Source of the DNA: DATGFB01 sp032160545
Lineage (GTDB): Bacteria; Actinomycetota; Actinomycetes; Mycobacteriales; Jatrophihabitantaceae
Reading direction: 5' to 3'
DNA: 7,195 nucleotides
NCBI GenBank assembly: GCA_032160545.1
Contig: JAVHVN010000203.1
Span: forward strand, 1 to 7,195
The number at the start of each line of letters is the position of its first letter. Positions within the stretch are counted from its first letter, which is position 1. This document shows, one piece after another, positions 1 to 7,042 of this stretch. The notes below the pieces were generated by a model. It was not told the origin of the DNA and did no database searches. It saw only the letters and a program-made list of their open reading frames with translations. The position numbers were made by a program, and so were the translations under genes.

Positions 1-2189
1 CGGGTCCGTCCGGGGTCTCGGGTTCGTCCGGGGTCTCGGGTTCGTCCGGGGTCTCGGGTCCGTCCGGGGTCTCGGGTCCGTCCGGGGTCTCGGGTCCGTC
101 CGGGGTCTCGGGTCCGTCCGCAGCGGGTGGCCGCTCGCTGCTGACCGCACGCACGCAGTCAGCGGGTCCGCAGTCGGCTCGGGCTGTGCCGGCGACCGCG
201 GCCGCTCCGTTCCCGGCAGCGGGGTCCGCCCCAGGTACGGCGCCCGTCGAGCCCGCCGGGCGGCCGGCGTCCGCCTCCGCCACCGTCGTGGAGCGTTCGT
301 ATCGGCACGGCGTCCCGGGCCTGCGGTTCGCGGGTGGCCTCGGCATCGGGGCCGCGCCGATCACTGCCGGTGCGGCGAGCGCGCCCCGGACCGCCCTCGG
401 CACCCTGCGCCGGTCGGTCGGCACCGCGCATGCCCTGCGCCCGGGCCTGCGCATCCCGGACGCGACGCCACGAGTGGTGGCGCTGCCGTCCGCCCGACCC
501 GACGACGCCGAGCCCGCGGTCCGGCGCAGCCGCACCGGCCGCGCGTCCGCAGGTAGCCGTTCCGCGACTGCCGCGTCGGCGCCGGCATCCGCCACCCGTG
601 GCCCGATCACCGCGACTGGGTCGAGCCCCGCGGGCACCGCGCCCACGACCACGGCACCGACGACCGGTGCACGCACCTCGACACCCGCCCTGCCGTCGAC
701 GACACCTGCTCCGACAGCGTCGCCGGCCAACCAGGGCGCCGCGACAGCCGCCCGGACCACCTCCACAACTGGGACGGGCGCCACCCGGGCCTCCGTCCCG
801 GCCGCAGCAACGACCGCGGCCGCGGTCGCGACACCGCCCGGAAGTTCCTCCGCGCACTCGGCGCAGCCGGCTGATCTGCCGCACGCCGGCGGCACCGCTG
901 CGGCGGCCTCCCCTTCGCAGGGCACTCGCGCTGGTGTGCACCGGGCGCCCGAGCCGGGCACCGCGACGTATCCGGCCGGCACCTCGCGCGACGGCGCCGA
1001 CCGAGCCAACCGAGCCGATGGCGCCGACCGAGCCGGCGCTGCGGGCGCAGCCGGCACCACCCTCATCCGGCGCACCACCGCGGCGAGCGCGCCGGCCGGC
1101 CTCGGCATCGCGAGCTACCGAACCCTGCGCAACGCGTCCCAGACGAGCGTCGAGGTGCGCCCCGCGCTGTCGGCGCACCGGCTCCCGGCGTTCGGAGCTG
1201 CGGCCGTTCTCGGGGCCGGCGAGCTACGCCGCTCCTCGGCGTACGCGGACGACGGCGGCAGCGTCGCGGCGCGCTACGGCGCGCCCGTGCGGCGATCGTC
1301 CGTCGCAGCCGAGGCACGGGCACCGGGGGCATCGGCCGCCCCGAGCGCCCCGCGGGCATCGGCCCCCGGCGGCTCGCCGGCCGGACCGACCGCGCTGACG
1401 CCGGCCGCAGCGGGTTTCGGCGCCGTTGCCATGCCCGACCTGCTCACCGTCCGCCGCACGGCCACGCACGGTGCGCGCGCCGACATCGACGTCGGCCTGC
1501 CGACAGCGTTCGGGGTCCCGACCGCGATCCGGCCGGCGACCACCTCGGCACCGGGCACCGCAGCGGTGGGCGCGCCGGTCGCAGCTGCGGGCGCCGCGAT
1601 GTCCGGCCCGGGGGCGTCCGCGCTGGCGACCCCCGGCTCGACGACCGGGCCCGCGGGCCGCGGCACGCCGTCGCTGGGCACCGCACCGAACTCCCGACCC
1701 GCCCCGCGCCGAGAGGTCGCCGAGCGCGGTCGGGCTGCGATGCGGTCGTTGCTGCCGGCCCCACCGCCGGTCAGCCTGCGGCCGTCCGCCCACGCGGGCC
1801 CACCCGTGCCGGCCGCCGGCAGCAGCGCCACGATCGCGCGCTCGGCCGTCGCGACCGCCGGCGCCGGCGCGGCGACTGCGATCCGCCGGTCGGCGCTCGC
1901 CGATGCGAGCGCCGACCTGTTCCGCGCCGACGACCTGACCACCGCAATCAGCCGCAAGCTGGCTACCGAAGGGCAGGCCGCGATGCCGTCCGAATCACGA
2001 GGGCTGCAGTTGGTGCGGCCTCCCACAGCGAGCAGCCCGGCGACCCCCGGGCCAGGCGCCGCCGAGGCGATACTCGCCGATCCCCGGCAGCTCGACGAGT
2101 TGGTCGACGCGGTGGTCGACCGGATCGAGCGGCGGGTCGTCGACGAACTCGAGCGGCGCGGCCGGCGCCACGACCCGGGAGTGTTCTGA
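1..2189 (+). CDS. Large Ala/Pro/Thr/Arg-rich low-complexity protein in CIS baseplate operon, 5'-partial, unknown function
   Basis: No family recognised. The frame (first full codon at 3) is open from the window edge to the TGA at 2187-2189, giving 728 residues with the N-terminus missing. A GTG at 186 could serve as a start but has no Shine-Dalgarno sequence, and the frame continues through the repeat upstream, so the true start is probably outside the window. Order seen: Gly-X-Y repeats (3-119), Ala/Pro/Arg-rich stretch, Thr/Pro-rich stretch (609-851, about 23 Thr in 81 residues), seven spread-out [LIV]RR[ST] motifs, then a short segment with the only Lys (codon 1956-1958), and a C-terminal amphipathic charged helix (about 2067-2165). 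From codon 186 onward there is no Cys or Trp. I see no catalytic motif or membrane segment in the visible part. It sits directly before the LysM gene and overlaps it by one base, roughly where small Afp6-like genes lie in Afp/PVC clusters. A structural, tethering or cargo-linked role is inference. It is less likely a tape-measure protein, which should be long and helical. Confidence 0.8.
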   Translation, partial: GPSGVSGSSGVSGSSGVSGPSGVSGPSGVSGPSGVSGPSAAGGRSLLTARTQSAGPQSARAVPATAAAPFPAAGSAPGTAPVEPAGRPASASATVVERSYRHGVPGLRFAGGLGIGAAPITAGAASAPRTALGTLRRSVGTAHALRPGLRIPDATPRVVALPSARPDDAEPAVRRSRTGRASAGSRSATAASAPASATRGPITATGSSPAGTAPTTTAPTTGARTSTPALPSTTPAPTASPANQGAATAARTTSTTGTGATRASVPAAATTAAAVATPPGSSSAHSAQPADLPHAGGTAAAASPSQGTRAGVHRAPEPGTATYPAGTSRDGADRANRADGADRAGAAGAAGTTLIRRTTAASAPAGLGIASYRTLRNASQTSVEVRPALSAHRLPAFGAAAVLGAGELRRSSAYADDGGSVAARYGAPVRRSSVAAEARAPGASAAPSAPRASAPGGSPAGPTALTPAAAGFGAVAMPDLLTVRRTATHGARADIDVGLPTAFGVPTAIRPATTSAPGTAAVGAPVAAAGAAMSGPGASALATPGSTTGPAGRGTPSLGTAPNSRPAPRREVAERGRAAMRSLLPAPPPVSLRPSAHAGPPVPAAGSSATIARSAVATAGAGAATAIRRSALADASADLFRADDLTTAISRKLATEGQAAMPSESRGLQLVRPPTASSPATPGPGAAEAILADPRQLDELVDAVVDRIERRVVDELERRGRRHDPGVF
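3..119 (+). repeat. 18-bp tandem repeat, six full units plus a half unit, coding for Gly-X-Y triplets
   Basis: Six full copies of GGTCCGTCCGGGGTCTCG (or with GGTTCG at the start) lie at 3-20, 21-38, 39-56, 57-74, 75-92 and 93-110, followed by a half copy to 119. Units 1, 4, 5 and 6 are identical; units 2 and 3 share one C-to-T change that turns Pro into Ser. Bases 1-2 (CG) fit the end of a further unit, so the array probably extends upstream of the window. In the reading frame of the large gene each unit reads Gly-Pro/Ser-Ser-Gly-Val-Ser, so the array gives 13 Gly-X-Y triplets. Near-perfect identity at the DNA level implies recent slippage or unequal exchange, so copy number may vary between strains. 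Confidence 0.95.
990..1034 (+). repeat. Imperfect 18-bp direct repeat inside the low-complexity gene (DGADRA x2)
   Basis: The 18-mer at 990-1007 recurs at 1017-1034 with a single C/T difference; the nine bases between include another copy of the shorter CGAGCC core. Both copies encode Asp-Gly-Ala-Asp-Arg-Ala, separated by Asn-Arg-Ala. It is a small, local duplication in the disordered part of the protein, with no sign of a mobile element. Confidence 0.8.
2067..2165 (+). other. C-terminal amphipathic charged helix of the low-complexity protein
   Basis: The last ~40 residues change character from Ala/Pro-rich disorder to a clear helix. The core reads LDELVDAVVDRIERRVVDEL: hydrophobic residues recur every three to four positions, with Asp/Glu/Arg between, as in a coiled-coil or a helix docking in a groove. 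It is followed by a basic tail ending in Val-Phe. Codons here are strongly GC3, like the neighbouring baseplate genes. This part looks the most constrained and is the likely point by which the protein binds the CIS; that function is inference. Confidence 0.6.
2177..2181 (+). promoter_or_regulatory. Shine-Dalgarno GGGAG for the LysM protein gene
   Basis: GGGAG lies inside the end of the upstream gene, seven bases before the ATG at 2189, and supports that start. Stop and start share one base (TGATG), so coupled or restarting translation is likely. Confidence 0.6.
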
Positions 2190-2854
2190 TGGCGGAACTG
2201 GAAAAGGCGTTCCTCGCTTTCGAGGGGGACGGCCCCGCCAAACGGCTGCCCTGCCTGTTCAACCCCGACACGATCACGATCGGCAAGGGCAACTCGTGGG
2301 AGGGCACCCCGATGCCCGGCAAGGGCGTGCCCACGATGAAGTTCCTGGGGCAGACGTCGGCCACGATGTCCTTCGACCTCTTCTTCGACACGACCGCAGA
2401 GGGCAAGCCGGTCACCGATTACACCGACGTGCTGCTCGGGCACATGGAGGTCGACAAGGAACTGCCCGGCACGGACGAGAGCACGAACAACGCTCGGCCG
2501 CCGTACGTCACGTTCCACTGGGGCCGGCTGGTGTCGTTCCCCGCCGTGATCGACAGGGCATCGGTGACGTTCGACTACTTCTCGGCGTCCGGCGTCCCGC
2601 TGCGCGCGAAGGTGCACCTGGACCTCACGCAGTACGAGGCGTCCACCGCCTTCACCAAGCAGAACCCCACCTCCGGCACGCCGCAGCCGCACCGCGTCCA
2701 CCGCGTGCAGCCCGGCGAGACCCTGGACCGGATCAGTGCGCGGTACTACGGCGACTCCACCCAGTGGCGGATGCTCGCCGCCGCGAACGGCATCGAGGAT
2801 CCGCTCGGCATCCGGCCGGGGTCACTGCTGAGCGTGCCGCTGCTGGGCACCTGA
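2189..2854 (+). CDS. cis7: LysM-containing CIS tube-initiator/hub protein (Afp7/Pvc7-like)
   Basis: A 221-residue cytoplasmic structural protein that in Afp/PVC-type particles joins the end of the inner tube to the spike and baseplate. Residues 1 to about 150 match the CIS tube-protein type: an early LFNP motif (23-26), then alternating beta strands ending in a strand around VHLDLTQYE (142-150), as in tube-fold proteins. A Gly/Thr/Pro linker leads to a C-terminal LysM domain (about 170-217) with the hallmarks VQPGETLDRISARYYGD, a Trp, an AAANGI motif and a closing IRPGSLLSVP. There is no signal peptide, so the LysM here is expected to act as a structural clamp in the baseplate, not as a secreted wall-binding domain. 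The ATG at 2189 overlaps the previous stop by one base; the TGA overlaps the next ATG the same way. Length is normal for the family. Symbol by analogy with actinobacterial cis naming. Confidence 0.93.
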   Translation: MAELEKAFLAFEGDGPAKRLPCLFNPDTITIGKGNSWEGTPMPGKGVPTMKFLGQTSATMSFDLFFDTTAEGKPVTDYTDVLLGHMEVDKELPGTDESTNNARPPYVTFHWGRLVSFPAVIDRASVTFDYFSASGVPLRAKVHLDLTQYEASTAFTKQNPTSGTPQPHRVHRVQPGETLDRISARYYGDSTQWRMLAAANGIEDPLGIRPGSLLSVPLLGT

Positions 2855-4632
2855 TGAGCACCGCAATCGGCAGCCTCGCCCCGGTCATCAAGCGCGGCGG
2901 CGCCGTCATCGACGACAAGTGGATGAACCGTCTCGTCCTGATGCGGATCGAGCGCGCGGTGGGGCTCGTGGGCCGCGCCACCATGCGGTTCACCGACGAC
3001 GGCTACACGCTCTCGGCCGCCGACGTCTTCACACTCGGCACCACGGTCTCGGTCTCCGAGTCCGGCGGCGGGTTGCTCTTCGAGGGCAGCGTCACCGGTA
3101 TCAGCCTGGAGCAGTCCGGCGGCGGCATCCCGCAACTCGTCGTCGTGATCGACGACGCGGCGTACAAGCTCGGCCGGGGGACGAAGGTCGTCACCCACCT
3201 CAACACCAGCTACAGCGGGCTGGTGCGGCAGATGGCACAAGCCCACGGACTGATGGCAAAGGTCGACGCCAAGAACATGTCCGAGTCGATCGACTACCTG
3301 CTGCAGGCGGGTACTGATCTCGAGTTCCTGAACACCATCGTCGAGCGGCTCGGGGCGGTGTGGTGGCTCGAGGGCGACAAGAACCTGCTGGTGACCAACA
3401 TCGACGTCGAGTCGCCGGCCTTCATGCTGACACTCGGCGAAGAGCTGGACGAATTCTCGGTCCGCGCGTCCGGCCTGCGCCCGACCGAGCTCACCGTGAA
3501 CGGCTGGGATCCGGCCAACCAGCAGGAGCTCGAGGGCAGGAGCACCCCGCCCTCCGGGAACGGGCAGGCCCGGCTGCTGGAGAAGTACCTCGGCACCAAG
3601 CCGTCGTCCGCGTTGACCGCCGCGCCGGCCGCCATGTCGGACGTCCCACCGCTGACCAACGCGGAAGCCACCGCCATGGCCACCGGCCGCTTCGGCGACT
3701 GGGCCGCGGCGGCCGTCGTCGCTCGCGGCGCCGGTGACATAGACGGCCGCGTCAAGCCGGGCATCACCATCGGCGTGCGGGACGCGGGACCGGCATCCGG
3801 CAACTACCTCGTCACCGAGGTGGAGCATGTGTACGCGACGTCCGGTTTCACCACCCGGTTCACGGCCGGCCCGCGCCGACCGGCCGGCCTGGTCGACACG
3901 CTTGCCTCCACCCCGGCCGACCCGGGCTTCCTCATCTCCGGCCTGGTCGTCGCCGTCATCACCGACAACGACGACCCGGACGGAGCGGGCCGGGTCAAGG
4001 TCCGCTACACCGGCATCAACGGCCAGATCGAGAGCCCGTGGGCGCGGGTGGTCACGCTGGGCGCCGGCGCGGCGCGAGGTGCGGTGTTCCAGCCCGAGGT
4101 CGCGGACGAGGTGCTCGTCGGCTTCGAGCGCTCCGACACCCGCCGGCCGGTCGTGATCGGTGGCCTGTTCAGCGACAAGAACACGCTGCCGACGGGCGAG
4201 AAGTACGTGACCGGCGGCGCGGTCAACTACCGCCGCATCACCTCGCGCAAGAACCACATCGTCGAGTTCGCCGACGGTACCGGCCCGTCGACCCAGCACA
4301 TCCTGCTGGGCCTCGGTACCGCCGAGCACAAGTTGCGCCTCGGCGCCGACCGGTTCGACATCGAGGTCGCCTCGGGCAAGCCGCTCACCATCAAGGCCGG
4401 CAGCGCCAAGTTCGACATCTCCAGCTCAGGTGACATCACGATCGAGGCCAACAACATCACCATCAAGGCGCAGATGGCGCTCAAGCTCGAGGCCGGCACG
4501 CAGGCGGAGCTGAAGGGGACGGCGCAGACCGCCATCCAGGGTGCGCAGGTGCAGGTGAAGGCCGACGGCGTCGGCAGCATCGAGGCCGGCGGCCCGCTGA
4601 CGCTCAAGGGCGCCGTCGTGGGGATCAACTGA
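2854..4632 (+). CDS. cis8: VgrG-like CIS spike protein (Afp8/Pvc8-like, gp27-gp5 fusion)
   Basis: A 592-residue spike subunit, expected to form a trimer that caps the tube and punctures the target. Residues 1 to about 345 are the gp27-like hub, with the typical segment TDLEFLNTIVERLGAVWWLE (about 154-173). Residues about 360-445 form the gp5-type OB fold: LVVAVITDNDDPDGAGRVKV, then SPWARVV and a strand pair around RRPVVIGGLFS (430-440). From about 465 to the end, alternating short strands (LTIKAG, DITIEANNITIKA, ALKLEAG) form the triple-stranded beta-helix needle. It ends in LTLKGAVVGIN, the blunt end on which PAAR tips usually sit. No enzyme domain is appended, so this is a non-evolved spike. 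The frame is open further upstream, but the ATG at 2854, sharing one base with the preceding TGA, is the sensible start because upstream sequence codes for the LysM protein. The ribosome site is weak, which favours coupling. Confidence 0.94.
   Translation: MSTAIGSLAPVIKRGGAVIDDKWMNRLVLMRIERAVGLVGRATMRFTDDGYTLSAADVFTLGTTVSVSESGGGLLFEGSVTGISLEQSGGGIPQLVVVIDDAAYKLGRGTKVVTHLNTSYSGLVRQMAQAHGLMAKVDAKNMSESIDYLLQAGTDLEFLNTIVERLGAVWWLEGDKNLLVTNIDVESPAFMLTLGEELDEFSVRASGLRPTELTVNGWDPANQQELEGRSTPPSGNGQARLLEKYLGTKPSSALTAAPAAMSDVPPLTNAEATAMATGRFGDWAAAAVVARGAGDIDGRVKPGITIGVRDAGPASGNYLVTEVEHVYATSGFTTRFTAGPRRPAGLVDTLASTPADPGFLISGLVVAVITDNDDPDGAGRVKVRYTGINGQIESPWARVVTLGAGAARGAVFQPEVADEVLVGFERSDTRRPVVIGGLFSDKNTLPTGEKYVTGGAVNYRRITSRKNHIVEFADGTGPSTQHILLGLGTAEHKLRLGADRFDIEVASGKPLTIKAGSAKFDISSSGDITIEANNITIKAQMALKLEAGTQAELKGTAQTAIQGAQVQVKADGVGSIEAGGPLTLKGAVVGIN
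4620..4624 (+). promoter_or_regulatory. Shine-Dalgarno GGGGA for the gp25-like gene
   Basis: GGGGA seven bases before the ATG at 4632, inside the last codons of the spike gene. It supports the TGATG overlap start. Confidence 0.55.
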
Positions 4633-5075
4633 TGACCGAGATCTCCTCGACGCGACCGGAGGAGCCGCCGCGCTACGACCCGACGTTCGTCGGCCGCGGG
4701 TTCAGCTGGCCGCTGACCGTCGACCACACCGGGTCGATCAAGCTGACCGACACCGCCGAGGACATCGATCGCTCGATGCGCATCGTGCTCATGACCGCAC
4801 CGGGTGAGCGCGTCATGCGCCCCCGCTTCGGCTGCAAGATCTGGGACCTGCTCTTCGAACCCGTGACGCCCGGCCTGATGGGACTGATCATCCAGGCGGT
4901 GCAGCAGGCGCTCGGCCAGTGGGAGCCCCGTGTCGACATCGAAGAGGTGAACCCCGTGCAGGACGACGACGACGACGCTCTCGTGCGGGTGTACATCCGC
5001 TACCGGGTCCGGGCCACGAACGACCGGCGCAACCTGGTCTACCCGTTCTACGTCATCCCGCACGAATCGGAATAG
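4632..5075 (+). CDS. cis9: gp25-like baseplate wedge / sheath-adaptor protein (Afp9/Pvc9-like)
   Basis: A 147-residue GPW/gp25-family protein. In phage T4 and CIS particles this protein sits in the baseplate wedge and seeds the first sheath ring, so it links baseplate change to sheath contraction. Family signs: a start region with FSWPLTVDHTGSIKL (24-38), a helix around IDRSMRIVLMTAPGE, the signature GERVMRPRFG (58-67), a second helix LMGLIIQAVQQALGQWEPRV (82-101), and closing strands VRVYIRYRV and LVYPFYV. An Asp run (residues 111-115, (GAC)5 at 4962-4976) lies in the loop between the last strands and is a small local oddity. The length is normal. It starts at the ATG that overlaps the spike stop and ends in TAG, eight bases before the next start. 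Confidence 0.94.
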   Translation: MTEISSTRPEEPPRYDPTFVGRGFSWPLTVDHTGSIKLTDTAEDIDRSMRIVLMTAPGERVMRPRFGCKIWDLLFEPVTPGLMGLIIQAVQQALGQWEPRVDIEEVNPVQDDDDDALVRVYIRYRVRATNDRRNLVYPFYVIPHESE

Positions 5076-5083
5076 AGACCGCG

Positions 5084-7042
5084 ATGCCATTACCCGCGCC
5101 GGAACTGGACGACCGCAAGTTCCAGGACATCGTCGACGAGGCGAAACGCCTCATCCCGCGGTACTGCCCCGAGTGGACGAACCACAACGTCTCGGATCCG
5201 GGCGTCGCGCTGATCGAGCTCTTCGCGTGGATGAGCGAGATGGTGCTCTACCGCGTCAACCAGGTGCCCGAGCGGCTGTACGTGCACTTCCTCAACATGG
5301 TCGGCATCGAGCCGTTCCCTCCGTCGGTCGCGCGCGTCGACCTGACGTTCTGGCTGTCGGCCGTACTCGACTCGTCGGTCGTCGTCCCGGCCGGAACGCA
5401 GGTGATGACGACCGCCGGCGCGAGCAGCGGTCGGGACGAGGCCGTCGTCTTCACGACGTCCGATGATCTCGTCATCGCGCCGCCCGAGCTCGTGGCGGCC
5501 AAGACGATCACCGCGCGTGACGACCGGGTCAGCGACGTGTGGGACGACCTGCGCTTCGACGTCGTCGGCGTCTCGTGCTTCCCGTCCCCCGAACTGACTC
5601 CCGGCGACGCCTTCTACCTCGGTTTCGCGCGCAGCCTGGCGGGCACGGTGTTGCGGATCTCGGTCGCCGCGCAGGCCGAGGGCATCGGCGTCGACCCGCG
5701 TGACCCGCCGATCGTCTGGGAGGCGTGGAACGGCGAGGCCTGGCTGACGGTGACGGTCAACGACGACACCACGGGCGGCCTGAACCGCGCCGGCGAGATC
5801 GTGCTGCTCGTGCCCATCGAGCACGAGCTGATGACGATCGGCAACACGCCGGCGTACTGGCTGCGGGCGCGCCTCGTGGCGCCGAAGCAGGGCCAGCCGA
5901 CGTATCAGGCTTCCCCCCGCGTGCGCGCCGTGACCGCCGCGACCCTCGGCGGCACCGTCGCGGCCGAGCACGCCGAGAACATCCCGGGCGAGCTGCTCGG
6001 GCGCAGCGACGGCGTGCCGGCGCAGGCGTTCCCGGTGTCGCACACTCCCGTGTTGCCGCGCCGCGACGGCGAGCACGTCCGGATCACCGACACCGACGGC
6101 ACCACGCACGACTGGGCCGAGGTCGAGGACTTCACCGGGTCCGGCCAGCACGACCGGCACTTCGTGTGGGACAGCGCGAGCGGCACCGTCCGCTTCGGCC
6201 CGCGGGTGCGCTACCCCGACGGGACGGTCCGCCAGCACGGGATGATCCCGCGCGACGGAGCGCAGGTGGCCGTGACCGGCTACCGGCACGGCGGCGGCGC
6301 ACGCGGCAACGTCGGAGCCCGCACCCTCACGGTCATGCGCTCGACCGTCCCGTACGTGCGCGGGACGATCAACCTCGCGCCCGCGACCGGAGGCGTCGAC
6401 GCCGAGACGATCTCCGAGGCGAAGACCCGCGGCCCCCTCACCCTGCGCACGGGACAGCGGGCCGTCACCGCCGGTGACTACGAGCGGTTGACGCTGGAGT
6501 CCTCCACCGAGGTGGCGCGGGCCCGGTGCCTGCCGACCTCGCGCGACAACGGATCGGTCCGGGTGCTCGTCGTGCCCGCGGTACGCCGCGACGCCAGCGC
6601 GCACCAGCTCGACGACTTCGCCATCGCCGCGCCGCTGATGCGGCGAGTGACCGAGCACCTCGACGCGCACCGCCTCGTCGGGACCGCGGTCGAGGTCGGC
6701 ACGCCCTACTACCAGGGTGTCTCGGTGGTCGCACTCGTGCACACGGCACCCGGCCGGCCGGCCGGCCTGGTCCGGCAACGGGCGATGGACGCCTTGACCC
6801 GGTACATCAACCCGCTGACCGGCGGCGCCGACGGCGCCGGCTGGCCGTTCGACGCCGACATCAACGCCGCCGCGGTCACCCAGCTGCTCGAGTCCGTCGA
6901 GGGCGTCGAGCGGGTCGAGGAGGCGCTGCTGTACGAGTACGACCTGCGCACCGGTCAGCGGCTCGGCTCGGCCAAGGACGTCATCCGGCTCGACCGGCAC
7001 TCGCTGTTCCTGTCGGCCGGCCACCAGGTGGTCGTCCGATGA
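5084..7042 (+). CDS. cis11: Large gp6-like baseplate assembly protein (Afp11/Pvc11-like)
   Basis: A 652-residue protein of the putative baseplate assembly family, related to T4 gp6/baseplate J, which forms the wedge ring around the hub. Signs: N-terminal NVSDPGVALIELFAWMSEMV (35-54) followed by LYRVNQVPERLYVHFLNMVG (55-74), the family's signature region; a VPAGTQV motif (101-107) as in J-type proteins; a central, more variable beta-rich part (about 200-400); then GQRAVTAGDYERL (457-469), the conserved core of the C-terminal J-like part; and a C-terminal region with INPLTGG and WPFDADI. The length suits the family. The ATG at 5084 is chosen because it lies eight bases past the gp25 stop and the sequence begins with a typical LPAPELDDRKFQDIV; the ribosome site (AGAG, 5074-5077) is weak. 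The gene directly follows the gp25-like gene; Afp/PVC have a PAAR gene between them, absent here. Confidence 0.94.
   Translation: MPLPAPELDDRKFQDIVDEAKRLIPRYCPEWTNHNVSDPGVALIELFAWMSEMVLYRVNQVPERLYVHFLNMVGIEPFPPSVARVDLTFWLSAVLDSSVVVPAGTQVMTTAGASSGRDEAVVFTTSDDLVIAPPELVAAKTITARDDRVSDVWDDLRFDVVGVSCFPSPELTPGDAFYLGFARSLAGTVLRISVAAQAEGIGVDPRDPPIVWEAWNGEAWLTVTVNDDTTGGLNRAGEIVLLVPIEHELMTIGNTPAYWLRARLVAPKQGQPTYQASPRVRAVTAATLGGTVAAEHAENIPGELLGRSDGVPAQAFPVSHTPVLPRRDGEHVRITDTDGTTHDWAEVEDFTGSGQHDRHFVWDSASGTVRFGPRVRYPDGTVRQHGMIPRDGAQVAVTGYRHGGGARGNVGARTLTVMRSTVPYVRGTINLAPATGGVDAETISEAKTRGPLTLRTGQRAVTAGDYERLTLESSTEVARARCLPTSRDNGSVRVLVVPAVRRDASAHQLDDFAIAAPLMRRVTEHLDAHRLVGTAVEVGTPYYQGVSVVALVHTAPGRPAGLVRQRAMDALTRYINPLTGGADGAGWPFDADINAAAVTQLLESVEGVERVEEALLYEYDLRTGQRLGSAKDVIRLDRHSLFLSAGHQVVVR

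Noticed and set aside
1..119. CRISPR array
   Set aside because: The 18-bp units are directly joined without spacers and are in frame with coding sequence.
334..1938. Other long + strand frames across the low-complexity gene (334-1398 and 1426-1938)
   Set aside because: High GC keeps several frames open. Only the frame with the Gly-X-Y repeat runs unbroken from the window edge to a stop that overlaps the LysM gene start and ends in an ordered helix; the other frames give Arg/Pro-rich nonsense.
2699..2839. LysM domain as sign of a peptidoglycan hydrolase or endolysin
   Set aside because: No catalytic domain and no signal peptide; tube-like N-terminal part and neighbours show the structural Afp7 type.
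2296..2853. Upstream extension of the spike frame
   Set aside because: This part overlaps the LysM gene in another frame and has no spike-like sequence; ATG at 2854 fits the junction pattern.
4919..5083. Upstream extension of the gp6-like frame
   Set aside because: It overlaps the gp25-like gene and reads as Arg/Pro-rich shadow; family sequence starts at the ATG at 5084.
3881..6770. Shared GGCCGGCC-type tract coding RPAGLV in both the spike (about 3881-3895) and gp6-like gene (about 6750-6772)
   Set aside because: Short, of common high-GC codons, at unrelated places in the two proteins; chance is enough.
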